Positions 1-12,225 are shown, numbered from the stretch's first letter. The stretch is DNA of 64,000 bases from Ancylostoma caninum (GCA_037903475.1 JBAJFG010000226.1:186001-250000), one strand, 5' to 3'. A program made the numbers and translations. The notes: generated by a model not told the origin, from the letters alone.

Positions 1-800
1 GCTTTAAGACGCCGTAGCGACCAACTCAAATTTTAGCTCCACTGCAGTTTTTAAAGTTCTTCCCCTTCAATGAACGCTGCATTGGCAGGAACAGGTGCCA
101 GTCTGATAGTGCCAATCCTGGACTAGGAGGCGGGTGGGGCAGGGCATCCCATCCTTATTTTTTGGTTCTCTTCTAGGTCATTTTCACGATGTGTCGTTCT
201 GACCATGTCGTGGATAAGTTTTGTAGCCGCTGTTCTGATACCATGAAATGGAGTTCTTGTCCAAGCGGTTCAATATTGCGGAGAGGGATCAGCACTAAAC
301 TTGTGACTACTAATCATCATTCTTGAATGAGGCGTTCCTTTAATATCTTACCTCAAATACAGTGTCACCTTCCGTTCGTGACTGTCGGGTTTACTTGTCG
401 GAATAGGCCACTGTGCGTCGCTGAGCAGGAATGGTTTTTTGTTTGCATGTTCAAAGCACACTGTTCTATTATCTGACACTATGACGACTTTAAAGAGTGG
501 CGACTCTTCACACGGCAGAGAAGGATTTGGCCGATGGCGGCTCGCGCACTTACCATGTCCGCCTTGAGTAGGTGCGCTACCAATTAAAAATAGTTTTTCA
601 AAAGTAAAAAATTGTAGGATACCAAACAAATCATATATTTTCTGAAGCGCGATGAAGTGAATACACATGCCCTGCCAAAAATAGTGACTGTGTGGAAAAT
701 AGAGGGGGAAAAGAAAACGAACGCAGCGGACATCTATAATTCCTCAACCTAATATATATTAGCTAAAATACTTCCTAACAGAAAGCAGGTTTCAAGTTTG
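1..800. other. No recognisable gene
   Basis: I see no conserved protein, exon chain or RNA gene in this stretch. The open frame on the minus strand at 348-668 has no family features. Composition is ordinary for intergenic nematode DNA. Confidence 0.5.
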
Positions 801-824
801 CGTTGATGATGCCCTTTCCTCCAT

Positions 825-1345
825 ATGATGGATTTCTAGTGGAATACCTCAGGGTGCAGTGTTATCCCCAATTCTATTCTATATACACCTGCGAGCTTCC
901 AGATATTATCACACTATCACACTTCCAGACAAAAGCTATAGGATGTATCGCATTTGCTGATGATTTGAAAATATACAACTGCATAGTCACAGCAAGCGAC
1001 AACATTCGCCTGTAGATGCTGTTGCGGCTTGGTCCAATGAATGGAAACTTCCGTTGTCGAAACAAAACAACAGATACTACATGGGGTCAGAACAATCCCA
1101 TACTAACATACAGCCTTTGTTCAGAACCTGCCTCTGAAGCATCAGAAATCACTGACCTTGGCTACATCATAGATGAAAACCTTTGGCAATTACTGTAGAA
1201 AAACCAGGGCAAAAGCAACGAGACAGATTTACTAGCTTTTCAAAGTCCCCCAACCGAAAATGCAATGATGATGATTAATGCTCACAACACCTATGTGAGA
1301 CCAATAATGGAAAACGGAATCATCATTTTCAATCCCTTCAATCCT
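825..1345 (+). mobile_element. Decayed CR1/Jockey-like LINE, reverse transcriptase fragment
   Basis: Translated in several frames this reads as the middle and C-terminal part of a non-LTR reverse transcriptase. A SGIPQGAVLSP-type motif lies near 829-865. A FADD catalytic box follows at about 950-965. Next come the usual W-x-LPLS and DLGYIID-type blocks (1030-1180) and a YVRPIMENG-type block (about 1285-1320). At least three frame changes and stop codons separate the blocks, so the copy is dead. The 5' endonuclease part is missing. A related C-terminal fragment lies at 58455-58820. Family level (CR1 or Jockey) is inferred from motif style only. Confidence 0.7.
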
Positions 1346-1354
1346 TATCCCCCT

Positions 1355-1646
1355 CTGCCCCACTTCTGGACGCCGGCGCACCCTTATCACCGCTCTGAAC
1401 CCGTCTCCCCCACTTCTGGGCGCCGGCGCACACTTATCATCGTTTTGGTGCCGTCTCTCCCAATTCTGGGCGACGGCGCACCCTTATCACAGCAGTGGAC
1501 CCGCAAGAAGTCTGCTACAAACCTCGAAATATGATTGGAATAGGATAACCGCCCTACTCTCTCTTCAAAACAGAAAGAACAAATTTCGTGACACACAGAC
1601 ACACACACACTTACACACAGAATAAGCCCGTTATTATAAGTCATGA
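1355..1646 (-). mobile_element. Helitron-like relic, 5' end plus minisatellite
   Basis: On the minus strand this begins at 1646 with TCATGACTTATAATAACGG, preceded by A. The same start is found at the 5' end of the larger element at 25164-27021, with unrelated flanking bases. A TG-rich microsatellite follows (about 1585-1620), then about 2.5 units of the roughly 60-bp minisatellite containing GGCGCACCCTTATCA (1355-1500). I do not find the 3' hairpin and CTGG end, so the copy is incomplete at that side, where it meets the LINE fragment. Confidence 0.5.
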
Positions 1647-1984
1647 TGTTGGATCGAATGATTCCATGACGCAACCTCTCTGAACGTTCTGGCCGAGGTG
1701 GATCCGCGGTACGCCCGAGGTGGGGAGTCGGTTCACCACACCGGGGATGTGCGGATCCACCATGGATGGATTGCGGGTTCACCATGTGCGGGTCCACCGC
1801 GAGCATGTGCGGGCATAGCGCGAGAGTGACGTCACTCCCTTTTGTCCACCGCGGGCACAAAGCCTTTTGGCCGCTTGCCTTGTACATTAAGATCGAGGCT
1901 GAATCTGCAGACTTTGCTTCCGCTGCGGAGGAGAACGTGGTCGAACCAATCAAAAAAAAACGTGGCCGAACCCGAGCTTGTCCG

Positions 1985-2085
1985 CTGTAGCAAAAGCGCT
2001 GCCGTATGTCCCGGGTGCAGATGTGATCAAGACGTGTGATGCCAGCCATCCACTGCAGCATTTCATCTCTATAACTCTTTTTAAC
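1985..2085 (-). mobile_element. RTE retrotransposon fragment (RT C-terminus)
   Basis: Read on the minus strand the sequence encodes a WMAGITRLDHIC block and a following DIRQRF, the counterpart of the WMAGVTRLNRIC...DIRNRF block in the RTE copy near 19200-19260. Only about 100 bp is recognisable. It lies inside a long minus-strand open frame that is otherwise repeat sequence. Confidence 0.6.
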
Positions 2086-2169
2086 CGGGGTGAACCTAAT
2101 CCCGGTTTGGCCCCGCCCATATCCTCGCTCTAATCTGCCTCTATTTTTGACCTGGAGTGCTACCAAAAG

Positions 2170-3357
2170 TGGTGTTGCGCCCTAATAGTCTCGCTCCACA
2201 GCGCCGCAAAAAATGGTGTTGCCAGGCCCACTCTCAGCTCACCTCGCCGCCGAAGCGGGGTTGCTGTACTAGTAAGCCCAGCGGTCGAAGGCCACAGAAA
2301 CTTAATGACATTCTAGGGGAACATCTGATCCGACAGTACGTAAGCGCCTGCACATCAAAGTATTTTGAATTATTGCGCTCGTACGTGCTTGGAACTAGCT
2401 AGACAAAAATTCTCCACTTTTTAGAATCATTTTAGTAACGACCTTTGTAGAGTAGTAGGAATACTATGTTGCAAATCTTCATTAGTTGCATTTAAACATT
2501 TTGCATCAAACATGTTCCCATCAATCTTCTCGTTTTTTTCTCGGTTGAAATACTGATGCAGTCTCGCGCTTCTTGTATATTATCACCATCTCGGCATTCT
2601 ATCTAAAAGCAGAAGTCAAAATCAATCAAGACGTAACTGGGGGAGCTACTTCAAGAGACTTCGACGAGCAAGGCCCTGGGTACTGTAAATCAGTTGTCCT
2701 CCCGAACTGTCCTCAAGTGTTTAATAAAAGGCCGACGGACTCCATCCATCTGGACGTCAACAAAAAGAACATGGGCATACCAAAAAGTTTATTATACATA
2801 AAATCCTAACACTACGAACTTCACAAAACCCTTTCTGCATTAGTAGTCACTACAACACTACAACTCATACCACATACCAACATACTTCGAATATGATTAG
2901 GAAATACATTTTTCAATGAGAAAAAGAAACATAAGGCTAAAAAAAGAGAACACAGTGTATTCCGTATTTCTAAGACATCCTCCTAAAAATCTCTCGATTT
3001 TGCTGCGAATCTTGGGATTTTCTCTTCCCCACACTGACTCGCCATTGACTCACCACATTGGCATTAAATTGGCACTCAAATCTAGAATGAATTGGCTGCC
3101 AGCAAAGCCGCTCACGCGCGTAAGATTGCTTCAGTGTGTTTGAGTAGTTGCAGACAACTCAGCTCCTTTCAAACGCATTCATTGCATCACAAAGCTAGTT
3201 GCGACAACACATCGTCGCGCGCGCGATGTTGTCGTCATTAACACAAATGCGTGCAGTAAGGATTTTCGTGATGATAGGCAAATATCCATCAAATCATTGC
3301 AATGCACTGAAGCATCGCATGCGCATGCTCAACTCCGCTGGCAACCTCAGACCTTAC
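2170..3357. other. No recognisable gene
   Basis: No exon chain or family match is visible. A short near-palindrome around 3205-3237 (ACATCG, then a CG-rich run, then CGATGT) is the only structure I noticed. Confidence 0.4.
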
Positions 3358-3450
3358 TTATGCTTGCCGCGTGCAAAAGTTGATGCGTCGGTGCACAATA
3401 CAAACTAAGAGAGGATGCAGCGCGTCAACTTTTGTAGGAGTCAAGCATAA
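3358..3450. repeat. 93-nt imperfect hairpin, pre-miRNA-like
   Basis: The ends TTATGCTTG (3358-3366) and CAAGCATAA (3442-3450) pair perfectly. After an internal loop, a second stem built on CAAAAGTTGA pairs with TCAACTTTTG and continues with wobble pairs. The terminal loop is about 17-20 nt. Size and shape resemble an animal microRNA precursor, but a small inverted-repeat transposon remnant would look the same. No homology is claimed. Confidence 0.4.
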
Positions 3451-3609
3451 ACAACGCCCAGAATGCAGTAATTCTGTTGGTGGACTAGGCAAAGTTAGAG
3501 GCATCAGAGGAGTAGGGAATAGGGTGGAGAAAGAGAATGGAAGAGAAATATAGAATTGGGAGGAAACATGATATGAGACAAAAGAACAAAACAACACCAC
3601 CAGAAATGC

Positions 3610-5145
3610 ATACATATAGGCGGGCATAAGCATTGCAACAAATAATCTTCTTTCCGTAACTCCTTTCAGAGCAGGATTAGGCGACTCTAATTTATATATT
3701 TTTTGCAGATGCGTAGGTGGTACTGTTGCGAAAAAATACGACTTCATTTCGTGTACGAATTTCTTTGGCAGAAATTTTTCATTCGCTGAAGCCGAAATTT
3801 GGGGGTTCGACGATATTGACAACCACCTACAAAGAATTGTTTACAATCAGGGTCTCGACCTGAATTGGATTTATTACATTACTTTCGAGAGAGTTTCGCT
3901 CAAAAACACACGTTAACACGGAATTCAATCGTATGTGCCGGCTTTGCATATGATCGCTTTGTCGCTAAGTCTCTGCCGCAATTTCTGCCATTCTAACTCA
4001 TTATTTCACATCTATTGTAAGGTCAGCATAGCTCTTTATGATATTCCATCTCTACCTAAATATGTTTATGTCCACTGCGATCTCCATCCCTTTTGAAGAA
4101 AGAAGATGGCCCAGCTAGCTTTGGTTTAGTCAGTTGTGCACATTGTTGGAAGTGCGGTTTGGATTTTTGCCTTTCTCGTGGAAAACGATTTGCTCAGACG
4201 TTATTGCGCATAGGGAAAAGGCAAGTTCTCTCGAATGTTGGTGCAGACAGAGAAGATCAACATTGCCAGATTTCCAAAGGTTTGAAAGTAAATTAAACCG
4301 TACGGAAGTGTATCAAACCATGCTGGTCATCAGAGTGGTGGAGTGTACCACTTTACTCCTATGGACGCACGATAATTTTGTTCATTTTCAATACAGCGAT
4401 GCAAATTGAACGTTTAGTGAGCATATGGCCTCAAATAGTATGAGAAGAATCCAATGCGGAGCAAACCGATTAACAGGCTGTTGCTGGCTACTGCCACCAC
4501 TCAATTTTAAGCCCTACTCAGTCATCGAAATCGCTACGATTCGGGTCTACGTATAATTCGTGTTGAGGAGGACGTGCAGCTTCTGCATCCAACGTGATTC
4601 TCTAATTGAGCTCAATTTTCGAAACAAAACAAAAATCCAAACATCATTTTTGGTAATGTGCACTCCTTGCTCCACCAAAACTAGCTGACTCATCTCGACT
4701 CTCCAGGAGGGATAAAGATCGCAATGGAGATAAACATCTTTAGGTAGAGAAGGAATATCATAAAAAGCTATGCTGACCTTGGAATAGATGTGAAATAATG
4801 ATATGCAAGGCCGGCAGATACGATTGAATCCTGTGTTAACGTGTATTTTTGAGTGAAACTCTCTCGAAACTAATGTAATAAATCCAATTCATGTCGAGAT
4901 TCGGATTGTAAACAATTGTAGGTGGTTGTCAATATCGTCGAACTCTCAAATTTCGACTTGACCGAATAAAAAATTTCTGCCAAAGAAATTCGGGCACGAA
5001 ATGAAGTCGTATCTATTCATACCAGTACCACCCGCGTACCTGCAAAACATATAAAGGTTAGAGCCGCCTAACTCTGCTACTGAAAGGAGTTACGGACGGA
5101 AGATGATTTGTTGCAGTACTTTTGTCCGCCGCTGTATATGATGTC
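3610..5145. mobile_element. Large foldback element with ~480-bp arms
   Basis: The left arm (about 3610-4090) is repeated in inverted orientation at about 4708-5145. Shared blocks include GACAACCACCTAC on the left and GTAGGTGGTTGTC on the right, and CGTAACTCCTTTCAG against CTGAAAGGAGTTACG. Arms differ by scattered substitutions and small gaps. The ~620 bp between them shows no transposase, so this is a non-autonomous foldback or MITE-like element. Confidence 0.7.
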
Positions 5146-7237
5146 ATAGAGTGCGCAAAAACTCCAAAACAAATATCATCAGCGAAGAAAGAATACAAGC
5201 TCAAAATAAAAATAAGAGAGAGACCGGAAATAGGCACAACACTGGAAAGGAAAGCGAGTAGAAATGATACAGCAATCAGCACTTAGATTTTCCTACCTGC
5301 AATCAAAGAATAAATCGCCTTCAACCGCAGGTAGTTCAGCACGTTGTTCAATTCTCCTATGGCGCTAGTCCTGTTCCCCACAACTGAGATATTAAGCAAC
5401 TCGGGCAGGTTTTAGAAGCCGCGTAAACTTGAAAACAGAACAGTGAACAAGCAAACAATAGATGATAGAACATGCAAAAGGGGAAATAGAACACGAAAGT
5501 GAGAATAGAACACAAGAAGAAAAGGACGAACATGAAAAGAACAAAGTACGAGATGAGAAACTTCGTAATACACAGAAGATCAGCGAAAAAAACCCAATTC
5601 TATGTGAAGATAATGGAGGGAATTTCGAAAATCAGCCACAGCACGCGTGATATCTTTGCGGCAACTAATCGGTACTGCTGACCTTCCTGCAGCACTTGTG
5701 CATACTGTTCCCTCAAAAAAAAAATAGGCGGTCCAGGCCTCGGTAGCAGCTTGGCAATGGTGCTGCCTTAAAGCAGCATTACCTCAATAACTGCTGCCTT
5801 CGTCATTACAGATGAGATTTTGATGCTGCTTCCAAAATGTGGGCGAGACAGGTTGAACTCTCGGAAGGTAGAGCTGCGCGATTCTCTGAGACGGGTGTGC
5901 TGCTCGCAACAATCGAATTGCAGCACTTTTTCTCCATGCAGTAGTGTCTGCTTTCCACTTTTTGGGAGTGTGATTTGGCAGGTTCTGGTGCATTTGCCTT
6001 ATCCAGTTATCAGAGTAGACGTATATTTCTGAGCGATCCTTGTCCATGTCTCCTAAGACAACAAGAGATAACGCTGTTGCATTTGGTAAAATTCGCTAAC
6101 ACAATGTATAAGAAAAATTCACAGTTACCATACTAGCACTGAGTTGAGGAATAGCAAGAAGAAGTGGTTGTTGAAAAAACCTCCTCACATTTTATAGGCA
6201 GCTCGTATATGTTCAATCCAAAGTTGATATCGTGTTTTGAGCTAAAGGAGCCGAAAAGACAGACGAGACACCAAAGAAGCAGTCAAAGAAGAAGAAAAAA
6301 GAAGATGGAGGGGCACCAGATGTGGAAATGTCAGGAAAACGTAGAAGGAGGAGAGACAGAGCAAAAGAAGCAAACAAAGAATTGAAGGATATCACAACAT
6401 TAAAGGTGAGCACTACGCGGAATTGCTCTACCTGACTAAAACCGGCACATGTCCATCATAACCACACAATGGTGGGGTTACGGTACAAAATTGATACAAT
6501 ATTCATGTTCACCACCTCATTTAACTCCCGTATTAAGTTTCAGTCGAAATTTTTTTTCAAAGTTTTTCGGTCCATGACAGTGGAATAGTGCCCTAAAACC
6601 TTTATGAAATGATCGAAGTCCTATAAGCGGATTCCTTGCTAACATGTAGTTCCCCATCAACCCGATCACAGCAAAAAAGACAAAGAAAATTGAAGCTTCT
6701 CGTGCCATGTGGTGAACTCACAGTGCTAAATCAAAGGAGCAACACGCTCTCCGGCTCCTTCAGAGAGATTCGAACCGTGCGAGTGTTCTACAGTGACCGT
6801 CCGAGTGCTCGCCGCCAGCGCGGGTGGCACGGTTTCAGACACTGAAACCGTTCGAGCGCTCTAGAATAGACGTCCAGGTGCTCCCCATCAGCACGGGTGG
6901 CGCGACCATTGAAGAGCGATGGGCGCCGCTTGTGGAGTTTCGGGGAGCACTCGCACGGTTTGCTACGGTCCTCGATTCACTACCCTATAACGGTTACGTA
7001 CAAAACGAGGTCTATTCGCAACTCGGGGAACATGGTAAACCTTGTCAGCGGTGCCGCTTCCCGCTGCTAGCGATATGCCTGCGGTGACCGCATGGCCGGC
7101 GCTTGGCGAGCTCATGGCCGGTGACAATGCGAATGGAATGTTTCTCATTGCTTGTTTTTTTTACTTCTTCCACTTTCTTATAAACTCGTAATCCTCGAAT
7201 GCCAATACCCCCAGGACATTCGAAAACGGTTGAGGGA
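5146..7237. other. No gene recognised; short duplicated repeat near 6770-6910
   Basis: I see no host exon. Between about 6770 and 6910 a segment starting GAACCGTGCGAGTG is followed by a diverged direct copy (starting GAAACCGTTCGAGCG), each ending in a GCGCGGGTGGC or GCACGGGTGGC block. Near 6415-6540 there is sequence related to the foldback at 46575-47152 (GGGGTTACGGTACAAAAT). Confidence 0.4.
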
Positions 7238-7345
7238 TCTTGCTTCTTCTTAATTTTAATTAATTCCTAATTCATGTGCATGTGTGTATGTGTGTATATG
7301 TGTGTGTGCGCGCTCGCACGCATGCACGCACGCACGAGAACCACC
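7238..7345 (+). mobile_element. Helitron-like 5' end (truncated copy)
   Basis: Starts TCTTGCTTCTTCTTAA after an A, matching the 5' ends of the complete elements at 8064 and (minus strand) 30518. A TTCATGTGCATGTGTG microsatellite and CACGAGAACCA follow, as in those copies. Sequence beyond about 7345 no longer resembles them, and no minisatellite or 3' hairpin follows before the next copy, so only the head is supported. Confidence 0.5.
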
Positions 7346-8063
7346 ACCGGGCACAGCACGATGTGGTCTTTAGAGGTCGGGAACCACTTAGTCCAGTCAG
7401 ACCAAGAAATGGGTTACTAAGTACCTACAGTCCCGTAGATCCGCCTCGTCCTCAAGGTGCACCGCCTGAGATCACACGCGGCGTCCTGCTGGCAGCATTC
7501 CCGCAGCAACCGGCCGAGTATCAATCGCCAGCAGGACACCACGCATAGGTACGATAACCTGAGGCGCGTCTCAATCCACCATTACTTACTGTAGCGCCGT
7601 CGGGGGAAACCTTCACCTAAGACGATGAGGATGAGCTGGATCCGGGGCTGCGCCCAGTATCGCAAAAGGGTGCAGAAAGTCGCACATTTTTTTCGGGAAA
7701 GCAAGAAATACATGGAACGCCCGGTCGTGGATTGAATTCTACGCACAAAACAGCGTCAGGAAACATGAAGGTTAGGAGTCGTCGGCGAATACGGGAGAAA
7801 AGCTATTGAGGATATAGGCATGAGATTGCTTGAAATCTGAGCTTTGGCCTGGAATATCATCTTCAGCTCAAAAAAGTAAGTGTTGCGCAGTTTTCAGATG
7901 GAATAACAATGCGACGTTACACTAGTGGTAGTAAAGCGACAGAAATGTAGATAAGAATAACTGAGAAATTTCCTAAAACGTAGAAACCACGTATCTTCTT
8001 TATCTCGGATAATTGAAAGTTGCGCATTGGTCAGCTGAACTCATAATGAAATTCTGAGCAGAA

Positions 8064-8797
8064 TCTTACTTCTTCTTAACTGGCAGTTCATGTGTGTATG
8101 TGTGTGTGTGCACGAGAACCAGCCATCAAAAACGGGTAATACCTACACTACCGTGTTCAGCATATCGAGTTACCTGCGAAAATGTAGTAAATTTTGACTG
8201 TTAGCAGGATTTAGAGGTGTTTTGGGCCACTTTTGTCATGTTCAGACATGTTAGTGGCCGACTGTTTTTCTCATCACAGTCGGAATGAACAAGATAGGCC
8301 TATGATTACAGGACTGTATGAGAGGAAGGAGACGGGCAGGATACCTTTATAACGAAGACGAGGAACGAGGCGGACGAGGAATGACGCGGATGAGGATTAG
8401 GCCATAGTGTATGTTAGAAGTGGGCCGGCGGTGAGATAAGGATGCGTGGCGCCCATAAGCGGGGAGACGCATGGATTCGGGTCCAACGGTGTGATAAGGG
8501 TGCACCGGCGCCCAAAAGCGGGGAAACGCCTGGAGACGAGTCCCACGGTGTGATAAGGGTGCACCGGTGTTCAGATCCAACCTCAAGTTGCTCTGATTCG
8601 GTCACTTTTTACCATTTGCGTCCACCATAGCGAACCGAAATGCGTTATCACAAATGGTTGAAAAAGAGTTAAGCCGAGGTGAAGGCTACTTTTGTGTTTC
8701 CACCTGCATTAATCTTATCTGGACACTGAAAATATGCGAGCGAAGCGAGCACGAAAAGAAGCCTGAGAGTCCGGCGTTAACCGGACGATCAGGCTGG
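8064..8797 (+). mobile_element. Non-autonomous Helitron-like element A, complete
   Basis: Begins TCTTACTTCTTCTTAA right after A8063 and ends CTGG right before T8798, the A|T insertion pattern and TC...CTRR ends of Helitrons. Order inside: TG microsatellite (8090-8120), a unique body (8120-8400), about 2.5 units of the 59-60-bp minisatellite (about 8425-8575), a spacer, then a 3' tail of GCGAGCGAAGCGAGC. The 3' hairpin is GTCCGG-CGTTAA-CCGGAC (8769-8786), 7 nt before CTGG. No Rep/helicase is encoded, so it depends on another copy. The element at 29167-30518 has the same parts in the same order. Assignment to Helitrons is inferred from ends and hairpin. Confidence 0.7.
8425..8575 (-). repeat. 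59-60-bp minisatellite inside Helitron-like element A
   Basis: About 2.5 tandem units in the orientation opposite to the array at 29354-30150. Each contains TGATAAGGGTGC followed by a CGGCGCCCA-type block. It is part of the mobile element, which explains the scattering of this satellite in the window. Confidence 0.75.
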
Positions 8798-8842
8798 TTA
8801 TATATAAATCTTGGTAGTTTCATTCACTCCGAAAAAGAATCC

Positions 8843-8945
8843 AGGGTGAGACAGATGCCCCGTCTGTCTCACCCTCGCGTCGGGCGCTCTCTCACATTGC
8901 GTGCCCTCTCGCTAACACCCCTGAGCTACACGGGGCATTTGTCTC
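8843..8945 (-). repeat. tRNA-like/SINE-like segment with two competing stems
   Basis: A 12-bp perfect stem AGGGTGAGACAG/CTGTCTCACCCT (8843-8875) encloses the loop ATGCCCCGT. That loop is exactly complementary to ACGGGGCAT at 8930-8938, giving either a second hairpin or a pseudoknot. On the minus strand GCCCCGT and ACGGGGC could act as a tRNA acceptor stem, and TGTAGCTCAGGGGT (8930-8917) resembles a pol III A box. No GGTTCGANTCC B box or T arm is present, so it is not a functional tRNA. A tRNA-derived SINE relic is one reading. Confidence 0.4.
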
Positions 8946-10185
8946 AGGCGGGCTTTTTCAGCTCAGCATGGAAGGAAGTACCAAGAATTACACCATTCTA
9001 CTCGGAATGTCCGGGGTTAGCAGCTGGCAACTGCGCAAGACGTGATGTTTCGAAATGAAGGAGATATTAAGCGGAAAAGCGTTTTCAAACATGACCTGTT
9101 TCTGGGCCATTTTCAGACGAAAGCACTTGCTTTTATTATCGCTGTGTACGCAAAGATGTCGGCAATTTGATAGACAACTGCGCAACTCACCGTTTTCTGA
9201 GAACTGCCGAGAAATTTTGAAGGACGCAAATCCCCCGTCTTCATTTTAAAAAATTGATTCAAAAAATTGATTTTTCATGGATTCTTGGTAAAAATCGTCG
9301 GTATTGGGGTCATTTTGTAGAGAATTTCATAAAGAAGGTTATTGACAACTGCGCAACACACAGTATAGTTAAAACTTATACTGTATTGTACTTATAACAA
9401 CACACAGTATAGTTTACACTTAGCGAAAAAGCTGAGACGGTACCAGGGTTGAGCTGAGTGTGGGAACCCTCACGAAAGCATGGCACCAGTGCAAATCTCT
9501 CTGACATGTTGGAGTGAGAATGTAGAGATTGTGAGCAGACTTAGCACTCCGCCTCTGAACATGTGATCTTTTTCCCTTCTTCAGCAATACTAGAGCTGTT
9601 CCGGTGCGAATCATCTCAAGAAAGTGCTTCACTATCTCGCATTCTGTAAACTTCGCTCTTTTTACTTTCCTCAACTTCATCGAAGTGGTTGGTGAACAAC
9701 CTGATTATCACTGGAGTACAAGGAAAGGATGAAGTGATTCACAGCCCATATTTACAGTGATTCACAGTAGATTTACAGTGATGAGTGTTTTCGGCAAGCA
9801 CCAATCTGTTTCATGAAGGATATAAGCAGTCGCAGCTCTGACGCGTTTCAGACGCAGGTTAGAAGCACACGCTCGCGGCTTCGACTTGGCTCTGCGTCAT
9901 TTTAATTCAGAGCGTATGCGTATAGCGTTGACCGCCTTTAAAGGGGAATCCCTTAGAAATCGGGGAGAGTATAAACTATGGCTATCAGTGGACACACCTC
10001 ACCTAGTATGAACAGCAAAACCAATCTATCGATTGCATCACATCGTCCCGGACGCTCTAACTAGGTTTCCCGGACGCTGGAACTAGAACTAAGCTCCCTG
10101 GTATATGCTAAACGCCTACTAAGTCCTGCTGGTCCATGACCACCACATGCTGTGCCATGAACCACCTAAGAAAAACGGAAAACCA
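8946..10185. other. No recognisable gene
   Basis: No exon chain seen. A short direct repeat ACACACAGTATAGTT occurs twice near 9355-9415. GATTTACAGTGAT-type repeats lie near 9745-9785. Confidence 0.4.
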
Positions 10186-10460
10186 CCGTGTTCAGCGCGT
10201 CGAGTTATGTACAAAAATGTGGTTGATTTTGATTTTTACCTTGGTTTACAGGTGTTTCGGAGCACTTTTATCATGTGCAGACATGTTAATTTCTTATTAT
10301 GACCGAAACTTGTTTCCAACTCAGTTGGAATGAGTGATACTGGCCTGTGATTACAAGACTGCATAAAAGGGAAGAGGTGGGTAAGATGCCGTTGGAAGGG
10401 GGAGGATGAGCCGAGCGGAGGAAGGATGACAGTTACAAGGGTTGCGATGTGACATGAATT
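10186..10460 (+). mobile_element. Helitron-like body fragment
   Basis: Resembles the body of the Helitron-like elements at 8120-8400 and 30176-30460 (blocks such as GTGTTCAG, ATGTTCAGACATGTTA-like, and GGAATGA...CCTGTGATTACA). It lacks both ends and the minisatellite and runs into the RTE copy that begins shortly after. Confidence 0.55.
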
Positions 10461-10562
10461 AGGCACGGATGAGGGTCACGCCAGCACGAATGTACGAGAA
10501 GATGATAAGAACCGGGTCGCTGACTCTGTCAGAAAGGCCACTCAAAGAAGCGGAAGTACTCT

Positions 10563-12225
10563 ATGATCCGGCTAGTATCAGTCAACATCGGGACGTTAAC
10601 AGGAAGAAGCCGTGAACTTGCCGCGACGCTGAAGAAGTCGACATCGCCTGCGTACAAGAAACCAAGTGAAAGGGGGCAAAGTCACGTGATATCGGCGAGA
10701 TACAAGCTCATATACCACAGCACAACATCTGGCCGCAATGGAGTTGTGATCAACGTCATTGAAGGCTACCGAGACTTCGTCACCAGCGCCCAACGCGTTT
10801 CCGACCGCCTGATGTCCATCAAGGTTACCGCAGGAAGCAACGTCCTAAAGATTGTCTTCGCGTATGCACCACAATGCGGATGCACTGATGACACGAAGGA
10901 ATGTTTCTACCGCGATTTCGAAGTACTCCTTCAGGGCTTTGATGTACACGAAAACTTAATCATCAGTGGAGGCTTTAATGGGCACGTTGGGTCAACTAGG
11001 GACGGTTAGGAGAGATGGCATGGCGGACAGGGTTGTGGCATACGAAACGAGGAAGGAACGATGCTCCTTGACCGCGCTAAGGCTGCGGATCCGGTTGTGG
11101 TGACCACGTTTTTCAAGAAGAAGAATGAACATCTCATTAAATATCGTAGTGGAGGCCGCGCGACGAAAATTGACTACATCCTCGTGCGTCGCAAGGAGCT
11201 GAAGAAAGTCATCAATGCCAAAGTGGTACCCTCGGATTGTATTGCACCACAGCACCATCTCCTTTTATGGACATGCACCTCCAACATCAGCGCCCGAAGC
11301 GACCACAAGTCTCGTCGGAACGAATTAAGTGGTGGAAATTGGTCGAACATAAGACCCCGTTGGAGACATCGGTCAAGACTGCAATCAGGACTGCCACTGT
11401 TGGAGATGTAAACACGAAATGGTCGCCACTGGAAAGGGCAAGGAAGCACGTGAACTCCTTGGCACTACCAACCAGTACGGTCGTTCATTGACAAGTAGAC
11501 CTGGTGGTGGTCTGAGGAGGTCCAAGTTCTCGTGAAGAGAAAGAGGAACGGGTACAAGAAGTGGGCCAGGAAGAGGTCTGAGGACAACATGCGAGAGTAT
11601 AGAGAAGTGAAGTCCGAAGCGAAGAAGGCAGTTGCAGCTGCAAAGGCGGCACGGTACAGAGCCTTGTATGACCTGCTGAATAGCACTGAGGAAGAGAAGA
11701 AGATCTACCGTATGGCGAAGGCAAAACAACGTGCAGCGGAAGACCTCAGACATGTTGTGCAAATTAAAGACAACAACGGACGTCCATTCCATCGCCTATC
11801 TGACATACTCAGTCGATGGCGCGAACACTACCATGCCACGTGCGGCGAGGAGTTTCCTTAGCCGCCGATGCCAACAATGATTTCGGTGTCTGGACCAGTA
11901 CCATCGGTCGACGAGGGCGAGGTTGTAGCTGCTCTATCGAGGATTAAGAACGAAAAGTCACCCGGCCCAGATAACCTGCTTTTTGAAGTCTGGAAGAAAG
12001 TGGGAGGTGCAGGAACCCGTTGGCTCTCCTCTCTCTTCAATGAAATAATAGCTGGAGGAAAACTGCCCAACTCATAGACAAGATCCTGCTGGAGTTGAAA
12101 TCGAAGATATCTCGCACAGTTATACGACCTGTTGTATTGTATGAAGCGGAATGCTGGCCCACCAAAGACCGAAAACTCGATGGCTAGACAGGATTGAGGA
12201 GGATATGCGGTTACTGAAGCTCACA
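10563..12225 (+). mobile_element. RTE-type non-LTR retrotransposon, internally deleted
   Basis: An RTE element in broken frames. The apurinic-type endonuclease is seen at 10563-11009 (SVNIGTLTGRS start, SAYAP-like and GGFNGHVG motifs) and 11061-11260 (IDYILVRRKELK). The linker region is at 11330-11860, and the start of reverse transcriptase at 11868-12076 (EKSPGPDNL). The frame then jumps at about 12076 to LKSKISRTVIRPV, which in the fuller copy lies about 840 bp further on. The palm domain with the YADD box is therefore deleted. Stops and frameshifts also break the endonuclease. It cannot be autonomous. Confidence 0.85.

Noticed and set aside
1387..2166. Long minus-strand open frame (259 residues)
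   Set aside because: It runs across the minisatellite, unassigned repeat and an RTE fragment; no single protein family explains it.
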